From contig SAUG01000122.1 in NCBI GenBank assembly GCA_011316305.1, forward strand, positions 121,218 to 185,217: a stretch of 64,000 nt of DNA, read 5' to 3'. This document shows, piece by piece, positions 36,901 through 49,727 of the stretch. Below the pieces are notes generated by a model. That model searched no databases. It was not told the DNA's origin and saw only the letters and a program-made list of their open reading frames with translations. The position numbers and the translations under genes are program-made. Position 1 is the stretch's first letter. Each line of letters opens with the position of its first letter. The stretch is from Rusavskia elegans (Eukaryota > Ascomycota > Lecanoromycetes > Teloschistales > Teloschistaceae).

Positions 36901-37268
36901 ATACCGGTATATAAGCTAATATTTATAAATAACTATTATATAAACTAGTATTAAATAGAATATAATACTATTTTATATTACCTATAATTACTTTCGTATT
37001 TAACTATTAAATATAATTACGAGTCGGATCGGATCGAATTTTTAGATTAGATTTTTAAATTAAAGACTATAACCTAATTTAAAAGTTAGATTAAAATCTA
37101 TAACCCGACTCGACCGTTTAGTAGGTTAAATCTAGATCGGGTTACTAAAACCGAATCGGGAATTCGACCCGAACCGGCCAGTCTAATTATAATCGTTGCC
37201 GTAAGTAACGTTAGTGAAATATATATATATATAAAATCTTAATATAATTCCAGATAGAAATCTTTTAG
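30935..37268 (+). mobile_element. X-family repeat, copy X3, split by hAT copy B
   Basis: X3 occupies about 30,935-31,813 and resumes at 37,186-37,268. Removing the hAT element and one 8-bp duplication joins the CGTAAATATTATAAT flank to TCGTTGCCGTAAG as in intact X copies. X3 itself is flanked by ACGTTAGATAT, an 11-bp duplication (left about 30,923-30,933; right about 37,279-37,290). The conserved ORF reads at 31,290-31,600 with few stops. Confidence 0.75.
31814..37185 (+). mobile_element. hAT DNA transposon, copy B (5,372 bp), complete
   Basis: Starts TAGACTGGCC and ends GGCCAGTCTA, with exact 8-bp target duplications ATTATAAT at 31,806-31,813 and 37,186-37,193. The plus strand carries a decayed hAT transposase: GIITDNTSSN at 33,326-33,358 (family core 'TxDNAsNN'), then RYFT-FI-LI at about 33,426 (family 'RCxxHxxNL'), and a C-terminal dimerisation-like stretch at about 34,430-34,530. 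All are interrupted by TAA/TAG stops of RIP type. A run of 23 A lies at 36,313-36,335 where copy A has 13 T. Inserted in repeat X3. Confidence 0.88.
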
Positions 37269-37329
37269 AAAGGAAATTACGTTAGATATAAATTTTTTAA
37301 ATAGATAGAATATATTACTTTAATATATT

Positions 37330-37610
37330 ATCTATATTAAAATATATAGTAATTCAATTAAAGCTCGCGTTGAAACTCATATTGAAATAATATAAATTAT
37401 ATAATCTATATCGAAATTTTAGCGTATAAATCGATCTAAAGGTTCGCGTTAAAGATTCGCGCTAAAAAGTTATAGATTAGATAACCTATATCGAAACTTC
37501 AACGCGTTAGTTTAATTTAAAAGGTAAAAATTCTATATAGAGTTTTTATCTATTCTTTAATTAATTAAATAGATAAAGATATTTCTGTAATTTATTTTAT
37601 TATATTAAAA
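37330..37610 (+). repeat. 5' LTR of Copia relic 2
   Basis: Shares with 43,165-43,445 the block ATATAATCTATATCGAA, tandem GGTTCGCGTTAAA units, CAACGCGTTA and the TCTATTATATTAAAATA end. Differences are mostly transitions. Confidence 0.7.
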
Positions 37611-40600
37611 TACGTACGTACTTTAATAGATTATAAGCTCGGATTTATAATAGTATTTTCTAATATAACCGATACGTATAGTAAATTTTAGGCTATTTAG
37701 ATTAATATAGAGCTTTAAACTACTATAGCTTATAAAGAGCTAGTATATACTATTCGATAGAAAAGTAATATCGAAAACTAATATTAAAAAATAAAGGTTT
37801 CAAATAGTATATTTAAATCAAAAATAGAACCGAAATAATCGAACTATATTATTACTATTTAGAAAATCCTAAAAGAGCCCGGTTTAAATAGAAAACGATA
37901 TCTACTATAAAAAGTAATTTATTTAAATCGAAAGTAGGATTTTTAAATCGAAAAAACCTTCGATATAATCTATTACTAATTAGTATCTAAAAAATAAACC
38001 CGGTCTAAAAGAAAACGATATCTAATACGCGGAATAATATATTTAAATCGAAAGTAAAATCTATATATCGAAAAAGATTCGATATAATCTAGTTAAAAAA
38101 GCTATTATCCGATAGAATTAAAGAAAACGGCTATTAATACGCGGAATAGTAAATTTAGAAAATAGTAAATAGAATCGAAAAATCTAGATTGATAGTATTA
38201 TTATATTAAACAAACTATCCGGTAGCTAGATATAAATTTAAAATAAATAAACTAGTAGTATTAAAATATTTATTGAAATATAGAAAGGCTTTAATTATAG
38301 TATTTATCTATATAAATATAAAGAAAATTTAGTTATTCGAATATTTTAAAATATAAAACTTTTTCTTTAACGGATTTTATAGTTTTTTTATTTATTTTAC
38401 CGTTAACTAATTTCTTAATTTTTTATAAATTTATTGCTATATTTATTTTAAATTAGTACTATAGTCGATATATTTACTAAATCTAGACCGCAGACTATTA
38501 TTATTTTAATTTATAAAATTAAAGAAAACTAGTTTCGTAATATAAAATTTTTTATAGAATCGAAAGATCTATAGTATATTATCTAATAGTATACTATTTT
38601 AAATCTAATATTAACGGTATTATTAATACTAGTACTTTCGAATAAACTATTTATCGATATGCTAGACGGTTTTATAGAATAGAAAAATAATATTAAAACT
38701 TGTTTTATTTTTCTATAATATATTAACGCGGACGACTATAAAGTTATTCGAAAATTATCTACCGCTAAAATAATATAGTAGATTCTAAAAACGAAATATA
38801 AAAATTACTTCTAAAATATAAATCGGATATTATATAATTAATATATAATTTTAAAAAAAAAATCCGATAAATTAATTTATAGTACTATAGGCGAGATTAT
38901 TTCTATAATATAATAGTTCTTCGAATATAATCCTATAATAAACTTAATAATTACAAGAAAATATTAATTTTAGATTCTTTTATATTTGTTCCCGAAAGAA
39001 TATAAAACTATTATCGATATCTTTAATATATAAAAAAAATATTAATTTTAACCGCGTTATAAAAGTTTTCTAGAAAAAAAAAACGTTTCTATAAAACGAT
39101 AAATTTATTAATTAGATAATAAATAGATTCGGTTAACTATCTATATAGAGTTTAAAGCTAAACCTTCGCGAAAATAAATCTAGATTATATAAAAGGGATT
39201 TATTATCGGATAAAAAAAGATATTTTCTATATAGCGTCTCGGGCTATATAATACGTAACTACTTTAAAAGAAAATAGTTTTAACGATAGTTTAAAGCTAA
39301 ATCTAAATCGAAATTAAAAAAAGCCACTAAAAATAAAAATAAATATAAAGAAAAAGATAAATTTTTTAAAAAATAGATTATCGGGTTTATAACGCCGGAA
39401 ATTCGTCTAATAAAAAATTTTTAGAATCTTTTTCCTCCGAAAATAATAAAAATAAAAAGGTAGATTATAAAATAGCTATTTTAAATATAAAATTCGCCGG
39501 TAAATTATTATTTTTTATTATATTTTAGTTTATAGATTTCGGCGCTTTATTTTATTTAATTAACTAATTCTACCTATTTCGACTATCTATAATTTATATT
39601 AAACAGCGAGATATTAAAATTAGAAAAAGAAGATTATATATAGATTAATATAGAATTAATTCACTAAAGATACTAGATAATAATAGAGCGCTATTTATCG
39701 ATATTTTTTATATTCTATTACTCGGAATTAATTTTCTATCTAGGAAAAAGCTATATTAAAGAGGCATTGTCGGTTATTTTAATAAAAATTACCTCTTTAT
39801 AAATGATAAACAAGATAAATAAATTATTAAAATTAAACAATATAAAAGAATCTATATAGTTTTAATAATTATAAAAGATTTTAAAGAAATTACTTTTTCT
39901 ATTATCGAATCTCTATATTTATTAATTTATTTAGTTTTATCTAGTTTCGAAGCTTCTATCCAAACTAATATTTAGACTAACTTTTAACTATTTAGATCTA
40001 GCCGAATCTAGACTGATCCTCCTATTAATACTTCGAAGAGACGGATATTCGAAAAGTACGAATACAATCTATAGTATAGACGCTTTAATTACTTTAGTTC
40101 TATAGTAATAATAAAAGCTATTAAAATTACTAATCTAGTAGAATTAATTCTAATAGTTCGAGTTTTCGGCAAAATCTATAGTATCTACGCTAAAGTAAAG
40201 ATAACTAATAGTAGAAACTATTATATTAGTAATTTTAAATCTAAAACTTTATATCTAATTTTTAACGATATCTATAGTTTTTTTCTACTATTATTAAAGA
40301 GTTAAAAGTACTTTCTTCTATTTATCGATGCCTATTTACGTTTTAATTAGACTCTATTAATAAAAACTAGAGATAAATACTACGTAGTTTTAACCTACTA
40401 GAAAAAGCTATCGAGTTTAAAACCGATACGAAATTTAAAACTATTTATCTAGATAGTATTTTAGAATTTCCAAAATAGATTACAAAATAGTATATCTCCG
40501 CCGGCGTTTAATATTATACTATTAAATTATATTATTCTAAATAAAATAGTATTACGAAACGATATATCTATATTATAGAGAATAATATTCGAACTATATT

Positions 40601-43164
40601 AAACGAAGCTAATCTACTCATAGAATTCTAGTCTAAAATAGCGGAATCGGACGTATATATTAGAAATCGAATCGAAAATAGTTATAAAATTATTAGATAG
40701 TTAGTTTTATTATATAAAGTATTTAATAGAATCAGATTATTAATCGATTACTTTAGAGTCTAGAGTTATAAATATTTTTCTTCTATATTATTAAAATTAC
40801 TACTAATAGATAGTCGAAAAGATAAATTTATAACTTTTAGTACCGTCTATAGGCTTTTAATATAAAGTTGGTAATTAAAGTTTATACCGTTAGATTCGCC
40901 GAAAATATAAAAAGAGAAAGTATTAAATTTAACTTCGATATCTAAATATATAATAAGTTTTTTAAACGGAAATCTTATAGGCGACTTCCGAAAGTATCTA
41001 TTACTATATTAATTAACGTTACTATTATATTAGTCGATAATTAAATCGAAATCTAGCCGTTCGTTTAATCTAAAAATATTAATATTTAGTTTAAAACTCT
41101 TCAAATCTAGTATCTATTTCTAGAATCTATTATCTCGATTATATTAATATTATAAAGTCTATATATATAGTAATACCTAAGCGGAAAAAAAAATCCGATG
41201 CTAATAATAATAATAGAAACTTTTATCGAGATAAAATTTCTAAAGTTAATATAATATTCGTTCTAGCGTTTATAGCTATTATAGATATAAAAAACGAAAA
41301 TAATAAAACGGTTATATAGATACTAGCTAGTTCCGATATATAGAATTAGCCGAGCGCTATTCGGACGCTATTAATATATAAATAAACTATTAACAATTCT
41401 ATTTAAAATGAAAAATAGAAAAAGATAATTATTATAGAAATTATCGTATTTATATTAAACGATATATAGAAATTTATTTTTCTTTCGAAAAAAGCTAATA
41501 TCGTTAGTGGTAAATAAATATTTAAAGTTAAACTATATTTAAGTGGCTTTCTCGATAAATTTAGAGGTAGATTTATTATACGAGGCTTTTTATAGATTTA
41601 AAGTATTAATTTCGAATAGATATTCGCGTTAATAATTAAATTCAAATTTCTATATCTATTTCTCGTTTTTATTAACGTAAGAATTATAGAATCTTGCTAA
41701 ATAGATATTAATAACGTCTTTACTAAATCTAGTTTTAGAGAGAAAATCTTTATAAAAGTACTAGACGATATCGACTATTTTCTAGAAAAGATACTATAAA
41801 TACTCCGTAGCCTATATAGATTAAAATAAACTATAAAAGACTAGTATAAATAATTTATTAAAGTTTTACTAGAAATATAATATAGATAATATACTGTCGA
41901 CTCCTATTTTTTTATTTATAATAAAAAAGAAATCTTTTTACTAGTTTATATTAATACTATCTATATTACTATTTATTCAATAATTTAGATTAACTAGTTT
42001 AAAATATCCTTTAAATAAATTTTTAAAGTTAAAAATTTAGAAAAAATAGAAAATATCTTTAGTATAGAGATTATAAGAAATAGATCTAAAAAGATAATTA
42101 GAAGAAATTAGATTTTCTATTTTAAAACAGTTTTAGAATATATAGAAATAGGATACGAAATATATAAACTAACTAAACTTTCTAATAATAGTTATAATAG
42201 TTTCTATTCCGTAAAACCGGACGATAAATATACCGATTCTAAATAATATTAAAAGGAAATCGGAAGCGTAATATATATATATATATATTTATAATTAACC
42301 GGATATTATATTCGTTTTTAGACGCTTTAGCTAATATTTTAATAATTCCGCGAAATATTATTAATAAATTCTAAAAAACCTCCTAAAGTATATTCGATCA
42401 ACTATCGATAAAAATCTAATATTTAGTACTAGTAAAAGTTAAACGATTACTAGTTTTTCTAATTCCGATTATATAATAAATCTAATTAATAGAAAGTTTA
42501 TTTTTATCTACGTTTATATATTCGCCTGCTGTCCGATAATATAGATAAACTATAAATAAAAGTTAGTTATATTTTTATTAATCGAAGTCGAATATATAAT
42601 ATTATCGATCTATACGAAAAAAGGCTTTTAGATTATATAATTACTAAAAAATTTTAGATTTACCGAATTTATTAGCGATAACTTAAAAGGTATTAATATT
42701 ATCGAAAATAAAATATATAAATTAACTTTATCTATTTAAACTAAAGATAGTAACTAGATAGTGCTTACGTTAGTAGATAATAAATACGTTTATAATCGGT
42801 TTAAATATATTAAAATTAACTATTATAATATCTGCGACCTATATAAATATAGTTTTATTATTAATCAATTTATTTCGAACGTAGAAATAGTAGCCGATAG
42901 TTTAACTAAACTGTTAATAAAAGATAAATATAGAATATTTAAAAAGTAACTCGGTATAAAGATTAATAGAAATTTAAACTAAATATTAATTATTCGGATC
43001 TTTTCAGATCCAGCTTATTTATTATTCGAAGTTTAATAATAGTAGAAACTAATAGTTAAAAATAATATTATCTACGCGCTATGGAAAAATTCTATTAATT
43101 TAGATAAAATTCGAAGATAGTAGAAGCTAATATTTTAAAAAAAGATTATCTACGTACCGAATAG

Positions 43165-43445
43165 AAGTATTAAAATATATAATAGTTTAGATAAAATATA
43201 TACTAGAGTTTTCGCTAAAATAATATAGATTATATAATCTATATCGAAGTTTTAGCGCGTAGATTTTTTTAAAAGTTCGCGTTAAAGGTTCGCGTTAAAA
43301 GATTATAAATTAAGTAATTTATATCGAAATATTAACGCGTTAAATTAGTTTAGAAGATAGATATTTTATATGGAGTTTTTATATATTAGTTAAATAGTTA
43401 AATATTTAGAATTATTCCTATAGCTTGTTCTATTATATTAAAATA
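43165..43445 (+). repeat. 3' LTR of Copia relic 2
   Basis: Matches the 5' LTR in order and spacing, including two GTTCGCGTTAAA units. Outer borders are only approximate because terminal TG/CA were mutated. Confidence 0.7.
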
Positions 43446-43496
43446 TCTATTTATTTCATCAATTTAAAATAATTTATTAAAATATTATTTTATATA

Positions 43497-43652
43497 TATA
43501 TAACTAATATTGACTATTTAACGGATTTTTATCGGATTTCCGGATTTAATCCGGAACCGACCGTTTAGCGAATCGAATCGATTTAACTCGTTAAAAAATC
43601 GAGTCGGATTATAGATATTAACGAAAACCCGTACCGAAGTAGCCAGTCTACG
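43497..43652. mobile_element. hAT-type right-end fragment
   Basis: Ends GTACCGAAGTAGCCAGTCTA with subterminal AATCGAGTCGGATT, as in the MITE at 48,676-49,101, but only the right half is present. Confidence 0.5.
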
Positions 43653-44310
43653 TATATATTTCTATAAAGCTAGATTATAGTTGAACTAGATAGTAGTACT
43701 TTTATCTATAATAACTATATCTATTATTGCCGACGTTAACTACTTTATTATAGCTAGAATAATCTATATTTACTGCGATAAAAACATTTTTCTTACTATA
43801 TTTAAAACGCGCTATCCGACTATTCCTTTTTTATTAATCTAATTAACGAAGTTAAGTGTCTAGCTATAATAGATAGCGTACTATAAAGTAACTTCTTAAA
43901 ACTTATATAAATTAACAAATATTTTAATAATTTAATAAAACGTTTAAATATATATAATAAAATAGATATAGCCGAAGTAAAAACTATAGATAGATGAATC
44001 GTAGTATAGTAGATAGCTATAGCGGAAATATTAAATATTTATAAATATTTATAAAGTCCAAAAAAAATTTTATAGTATTTAAATATAGTAGAAGATTCGT
44101 AATCGAATAAAGAAAAAAATTGTTAAATAAAAGTAATTAAATACGCTGTTTATCTTGTCAAACGAACTATATATCTTTAGCTGTAAAAGTTTCTTTATAT
44201 ATAAATACAGTAATCTCTACCGTATATAACGTTAATGATAAATATATATATAAAAAAATTCAATATAATTTTAGATAAAAGCTTTCCAGATATAATTAAA
44301 AGAATATAAA
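43653..44310 (+). mobile_element. X-family repeat, copy X4 (5' truncated)
   Basis: Contains the internal and 3' parts of X, including AAAACGCGCTATCCGAC and the TATATAACGTTAATGAT tail. The left part is missing at the hAT-type fragment. The conserved ORF frame (NYFIIARIIY, FKTRYP) is visible but broken by stops. Confidence 0.65.
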
Positions 44311-44364
44311 AATCTATAGAGGAATTACAATAGTAAAAATGATATTTAATTGATATTTATTAAC

Positions 44365-44745
44365 TAATCGAATTATATTATCAATTACAGATAAATTCGA
44401 ATTGTATCTATTTAGATTTAGCGTAGCTTTAACGAATTTTACTTTCGTTTTATTAATTTTTTCTATAGAAATCTTCTCTATAGCTATATATAACTATCTA
44501 TATACTATTGTTTATATATTTTCGATTTCTTGATATAGTAGCTTTATTTTAATAGATAGTCTATTTTCAAACTGAATCTTTAAATCGTATAAAATGAATA
44601 GATATAGATATATAATTTTGATTAATTAAAATAAACGAAAAATTAAATATATAAAGTTATTAAATTATATAAATTATAGCCGTTACTAAAAAACGCTAGA
44701 TCTAATAGAATGGATACTATATTTAAATAGATAAATTACGTTATT
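44365..44745. mobile_element. LTR-like repeat, probably a solo or fragmentary Copia LTR
   Basis: Related to 16,225-16,400 at its left and to 56,565-56,755 at its right (shared ACGCTAGATCTA and GTTATTTCAACGA). On the minus strand it would start near TCGTTGAAATAAC, which resembles a Copia LTR start after RIP. Confidence 0.4.
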
Positions 44746-44838
44746 TCAACGACTATTTTTAATAATATTTTTAAAATAGATTCGTTATATAAATTTTTAA
44801 TATTTCTTTAAAATTATTTATTTATATCTATAAATTTT

Positions 44839-45949
44839 CTCTTGTGGGGCCCTTGTCCGGGGTTAAATTGAGTCATTATATATATACGTTTTATTACCGT
44901 AGTTTTTATACGGCAATAATAGTTGTTGCTTGTATAGTAAAGAATTTTCGCAGTTAAAAGTTAACTAAAGTTTACAGCGTTGATCGTTTTTATTCTATTA
45001 TATCCTCTATTTAATTACTATTCCTCCCCTATATAAATATACCTTTTATTATTTATAGTCCTCTACGTAACTCCAGGAATAAATATCGCTCTATATATAT
45101 AGAAGAGCGAACGACTTTTTGGATTCTCTTATACTACTTTAAAATACGTACGATTATAAGCTACTAATATCGCTTCCAGGACTATCTACTAGGCGGTAAT
45201 ACTATTCTTTATCCTCGTTACTTCGTCTTTGTCTACGGTCGTACCCGAATCCAGACGGCCTACTAATCTATCTAGATACTCGACGACTACTAGTTTAACT
45301 ACTAGTTTAATAGCTAGCTTAAATTCCTACTCGAATTCTAGTAAAATAAAAGCTCCTATTAGAAGTCTAATACGGTCGCTAAAACTATATAGCTCCGGTA
45401 GATTCGGAATATAAAGCTTTAGCGTCGTATTTAGGACTACCGGATCCTAGGATTCGAAGTCTGTTATAGTAGACAGACTAGCGAAGACTCGGTCGACGTA
45501 ATCGAGTAGCTCGAATTCGGCGGTTTTAAGTTCTATTTTTTTAAATTAGAAAGATATAATCGTAGTTATAGTATTAGTAGAGGTTCTATATATATTAACC
45601 TATAGTCTGGGCTATTACGGAAGATATATATATCAGATATAATAGTATAAGTTAAGTCAGTCCGTAGTAGTTACAGGTACTAATAAAAGAAGACGAAAAA
45701 AAAGCGACTATAAAATATATATATATACGAAAATTCTACTACGTTATATTTTAAATAAACTATAGGAGTTTATATTACGAGCGTATTACGGAATAGATTC
45801 GAGTTAATTTTATATAGTTTTTTATTTTAAATTAATTAGATTAGGATACTAGTTTTTATACCGTATATCTAACGCTAGCGTACTAATACTGAAGTGAATT
45901 ACTTACGGAACCGACGGTTAACCGGATACCAAAAAAATAAATAAAACAA
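44839..45949 (-). mobile_element. Y-family repeat, copy Y1 (1.1 kb, weakly RIP-mutated)
   Basis: Similar to Y2 (52,114-53,129) over nearly its whole length, starting CTCTTGT and ending CCGGATACC followed by an A-rich AAAAAAATAAATAAAACAA tail. It keeps more GC and CA/TG than its surroundings. Parts align to the X family: TATACGGCAA, CAGCGTTGATC, and the GGTTAACCGGATACCAAAA end against X's GGTTTACCGAATACTAAAA. The strand given is that of the conserved ORF, opposite to the A-rich tail. Confidence 0.7.
45226..45527 (-). pseudogene. Conserved ORF of Y1, broken by two stops
   Basis: The minus strand reads AEFELLDYVDRV, then LYSFSDRIRLLIGAFILLE, then VVEYLDRLVGRLDSG, with only two in-frame stops over about 100 codons. 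The same protein pattern appears in Y2 and, more distantly, in all X copies. Function unknown; I recognise no domain. Confidence 0.6.
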
Positions 45950-47143
45950 TATATCTATAAATTTAACTCCATTTATCGATATTATATATATTTATAACTT
46001 TTAATTTATATTCAATTTAACCGATGTTAGATATATTAGCAATATTTAGAATACTAAAAACGGTAACGGAAAAATCGCTAATATAATATTCTTTCGGAAA
46101 TAGATTTAAAAATTCTAGTAAATTAATAAATTTATTATAATACTAAAATAAAAGAATTCTCGTGAAACAATCTACTAGATATATTATAGAGATAGAATAT
46201 ATAATAGATATTCTTCTATTATAAATTTTCTACTATAGCTAATATTAATAAATATTAATCCAGCGGATTTTAACAACGAACTATAAATGAATAGTTTGTA
46301 ATATTTTCATTACGGATATATTATTATTTTAAATATACGATTTATAGTCTAAATTAAATAAAATCTTTTTTAAAAAAATCGATTCTACTATAGAAATTAA
46401 TTTTTACAAATAGTAATTACTGAAATCTCGACTTTAACGAAACTCGATATAATCGTCTTCTATTTTAAAGTTTTCTATTCTATTATTTCGCCGAATAGTT
46501 TAAAAGTATATCTTTACGAATTGAATCTCATTACCTAGATCGTTTATAAATAAAACGTCTAATAAAACGATTAATAAAGTATTTAAAGCTATTATATTAA
46601 TATCGAAGTTATTCAAAAAAAAATCTATAATATTTTAAAATTTATATCATTTTAAATATTAATTTTAACTAACGTTTCGATAGATTTATTAGAAATTTCG
46701 AAAGTTTTAAAACGGTATGATTGATATTAGTACGAATAATTATTACTATAGAATTAAATAACCGAACTAGCTATTAATTGAATAGAATTTACTACAATTC
46801 GAGAATAGTTATAACTTATATTTAATAAACTTTTCGGAACTAATAAATAGGATTATAAAAACTTTATTTAATAAATTAATATTGAATTTCTTTATAATTT
46901 TATCGGTATATAGATTTGAATACTATAATAGTTTTTAATCTTTATTATCGCGAATAATACGAATTTCTAAAAACTAGAATATTTCGTCTAAATATTTTAT
47001 TTTATAGGATATAAAAACTTTATTTAGAATTCTTCGACGTGTTATTTTGAAGTTTTCGTAGATGATATAAATATTATCTAAAAAGAAAAATAGTATTTTA
47101 TATTCGTAAACGAATTAATATTAAATAATAGATTTTGCCGTAA

Positions 47144-48398
47144 TTTAGTTCATTTTTTTTGGTTTTAGTATTCGGTAAACTAATGGTTCGATAAATGAAT
47201 TTTAAATTATTATATTAGTATCGATTATATACTAGTGAAATTTATATTCTATTTTAATTAATATAAATAAAGTTTTTTTAGAATTTTAATTTGAATTTAA
47301 TTAGTAATATAATATATCTTTCTACTAATAAATATAATTAACGCAGAAATTTTTATAAATAAATATACCTCGCAGTTATCGCTTTTTTCTCTCTTTTTTT
47401 TTTACTAGTAATATAAGTCTAAAGTCTTTTATATACGTATAACCTTTTATAATAGCTATATTATAGATAGATTTAACGATAGTATCTTTTTATATCTATA
47501 ATAACTATATCTACTCTTATAGACGTCGACTATTTCGTTATAGCTAGAGCAACCTATTTTAATTTCGATAAAAATTTCTTTATTACTGTTTAAAACGCGT
47601 TATCCGATTTCTTTATTTTTATTTATTTTAATTAATCGGATAAAGTTTTTAGCCGTAACAGCTAGCGTATTAGCTAGCAATAATTTAATAGCTAGCGATC
47701 TTTTTAAAATTATACAGATTAAAAAATATTTAAATAGTTTAAAAAAACGTTTAGATACGGATTATATAGTTGATATAGTTCAAGTAATATTTATAGATAA
47801 TTATTTCGTCGTATAGTAGATAGATATAACGAATATATTAAATATTTATAATTATTTATAACGTCAAAAAAAGAATATATAGTATTTAAACTGGACGGAA
47901 GACTATAAGTGACGAAGTTATATTTATATAATAGAGGATTCGTGATCGCGAATAAAGAAGAAAATAGTTGAATAGAAGTAACTAACGCTGCAAATCTTGC
48001 CTGACGAACTTTGGCTGTAAAAATTTTTTTATACGTGAAATACAACAATCGTTGCTGTATATAACGTTGATAAAAAATATATATATATATATAAAAACCC
48101 AATATAACTATAGTTCGGAACGGAATAGAATTCGGATCGAATTAAAAGCTTTTTAAAAAATTCTACTCGTATTTTAAATGATTTTATTTATCCCGGATAA
48201 AGTTTAGAATCTAGATACTAAATATTTAGCGTTTTTAAATAGAATTTATTTCTAGATTATTATCTCTAGTTCATAGTATAAAATATTACTTTATTTAGTT
48301 AAAATCGAAATCGTTAAAATCTTTTCTATTTTTCCGTTCGAAAAACCCGTTCCGACGTATAAATATAACTTTAGATAAAAGATATTTAGAAGAGGATA
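47144..48398 (+). mobile_element. X-family repeat, copy X5, inserted in Copia relic 3
   Basis: Begins TTTAGTTCATTTTTTTTGG and runs to about 48,398, flanked by TTGCCGTAA on both sides (47,135-47,143 and 48,399-48,407). It holds the conserved ORF (about 47,520-47,800) and is itself interrupted by a 253-bp MITE near its right end. Confidence 0.75.
48110..48362 (-). mobile_element. MITE of 253 bp with 8-bp target duplication
   Basis: Terminal inverted repeats GTTCGGAACGG and CCGTTCCGAC; exact 8-bp flanks ATATAACT at 48,102-48,109 and 48,363-48,370. Reverse complement of the copy at 54,134-54,386. The 8-bp duplication suggests a hAT-class mobiliser, but these ends differ from the TAGACTGGCC family. 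Confidence 0.75.
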
Positions 48399-48675
48399 TT
48401 GCCGTAAACTCTAGATCTACCAATACATTTAATAAATAATAAAACTATAGTATAGGCGACTATTTTAAACCGTAAAACGCTTTAAAAAATTATTTAAAAA
48501 AATAGATTTCGATTGTTTCTAGTTGAACGGAGATTTTATATGGATAAAATCGTTAATAGTACATTTAGAAAAAAGGTTAACTATATCATATTATCTAGAT
48601 TAATGTAAAAAATACGTAATAACAACTTAAATTTTTTTAAAATATAAATTGCTAAAGTAATAGTATAGATATTAA

Positions 48676-49101
48676 TAGACTGGCTGTCGGATCGGGTTTC
48701 GTATCCGGATTAAAAAAACCGACTCGATCTAAATCGATAGATACTCGGTTTTTGATCTATAATACGATATAATATAAATAATCTACTAAATCTATATAAC
48801 TCGTATAATTCTAGTATAAAAGTTATACGTATAATTCTAAAGAATTCTAGATAATTAACTATATTAACTAGAAGTTTACTAGTTCGATTAAATTTATTAT
48901 AGAACTAAGTTACCTCTATATATTATATATTAATGAAATTATTATATTTTTATACTATTAACAAAATTTTAAAAGGTTTCTATCGGATTTTCGAATTCGA
49001 CTCGGAATCGATTGTTTAGCGAATCGAATCGGTTCGATTTACTAAAAAATCGGGTCGGATTATAGATACCGACGGAAATCTATACCGAAATTGCCAGTCA
49101 A
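48676..49101. mobile_element. hAT-type MITE (426 bp) with exact 8-bp duplication
   Basis: Starts TAGACTGGCTGTCGGATCGG and ends ATTGCCAGTCAA, flanked by GATATTAA at 48,668-48,675 and 49,102-49,109. No coding remnant; only subterminal motifs are shared with the 5.4-kb hAT copies. Confidence 0.8.
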
Positions 49102-49727
49102 GATATTAATATCGGTATTCTACAGATTATCTCTAATATAAAAACGTTTTTCTATTTTAATTAAAATATTTTATTCAATGAATTTATATTCTAAAATCAA
49201 TATAAAAGAAAAATTATTATAAATTATAGTATTGAATACTGTTTTCTTTCAATTATTTTTATTTTATAACTTTTTCATTTTTATAAAAACGGCTTCTATT
49301 ATTTCTTTTAAAAGCGGATATTTTTTCTGGAAAATTTCTATCTGGAATTATATTGAATTTATATATATTTATAATTATTATAAACGTTATATATAGAAAC
49401 CGCTAGTATTTCTACGTATAAAGAAATTTTTACAATCAAAATTCGTCAGATAAAATTTATAACGTATTTAATTACTTTTATTTAACTATTTTTCTCTTTA
49501 TTCGATTACGAATTTTCTACTATATTTAAAAATTAAATATATTTTATTCGATATTATTAATAATTATAAATATCGAATAAATCCGCTATAGATATCTACT
49601 ATACTATAAAGTATTTATCTATTGTTTTTACCTCGGCTATATCTATTATAAAATCTATATCTAAATATTATATTTAGTTATTAAAATATTCTTTAATTCG
49701 TATAGCTTTAAAAAAGTTACTAGATAT

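Larger units (their letters stand above)
37330..43445 (+). mobile_element. Copia LTR retrotransposon relic 2, near full length
   Basis: Flanked by two related LTRs. In plus-strand order: protease-like IDFGA (family IDSGA) at about 39,535; a well-readable integrase C-terminal half at 40,500-40,790 (ITKRYIYIIE, then LNEANLLIEFWSK and ESDVYIRNRIENSY); reverse transcriptase KLLRSLYRLK at about 41,803 (family LxGLYGLKQ) and LVYINT at about 41,940 (family LVYVDD); and RNase H at about 42,500-42,950, with the open frame 42,761-42,949 holding KYIKINYYNI and EIVADSLTKLL (family KHIDIxYHxI and ADxLTKPL). The order PR-IN-RT-RH defines Copia/Ty1. Dead: the catalytic YVDD is lost and many stops are present. 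Confidence 0.88.
45950..48670 (-). mobile_element. Copia relic 3 (minus strand), split by X5
   Basis: The minus strand at 48,408-48,600 gives KAL-YGLK-like and SPMLWFYYLL. Skipping X5 (47,144-48,398) it continues YEYKILFFFLDNIYII, KYLDEIF.FLEIRIIRD, YTDKIIKKFNINLLNKV and EFLTNPS-like text to about 46,500. This follows the Copia reverse-transcriptase order 'LYGLKQxPxxW', 'FxYVDDI', 'LGxxxxFLGI'. The downstream RNase H is too worn to read. The RT is rejoined in sequence only when X5 is removed, which supports both calls. Confidence 0.7.

Noticed and set aside
42761..42949. Possible small host gene
   Set aside because: Its residues match the Copia RNase H end (KYIKINYYNI, ADSLTKLL) and it sits in order behind the integrase and reverse transcriptase.
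47791..48102. 103-codon minus-strand frame
   Set aside because: Antisense to the X5 reading frame and tail. Composition is that of the repeat and no motif is present.
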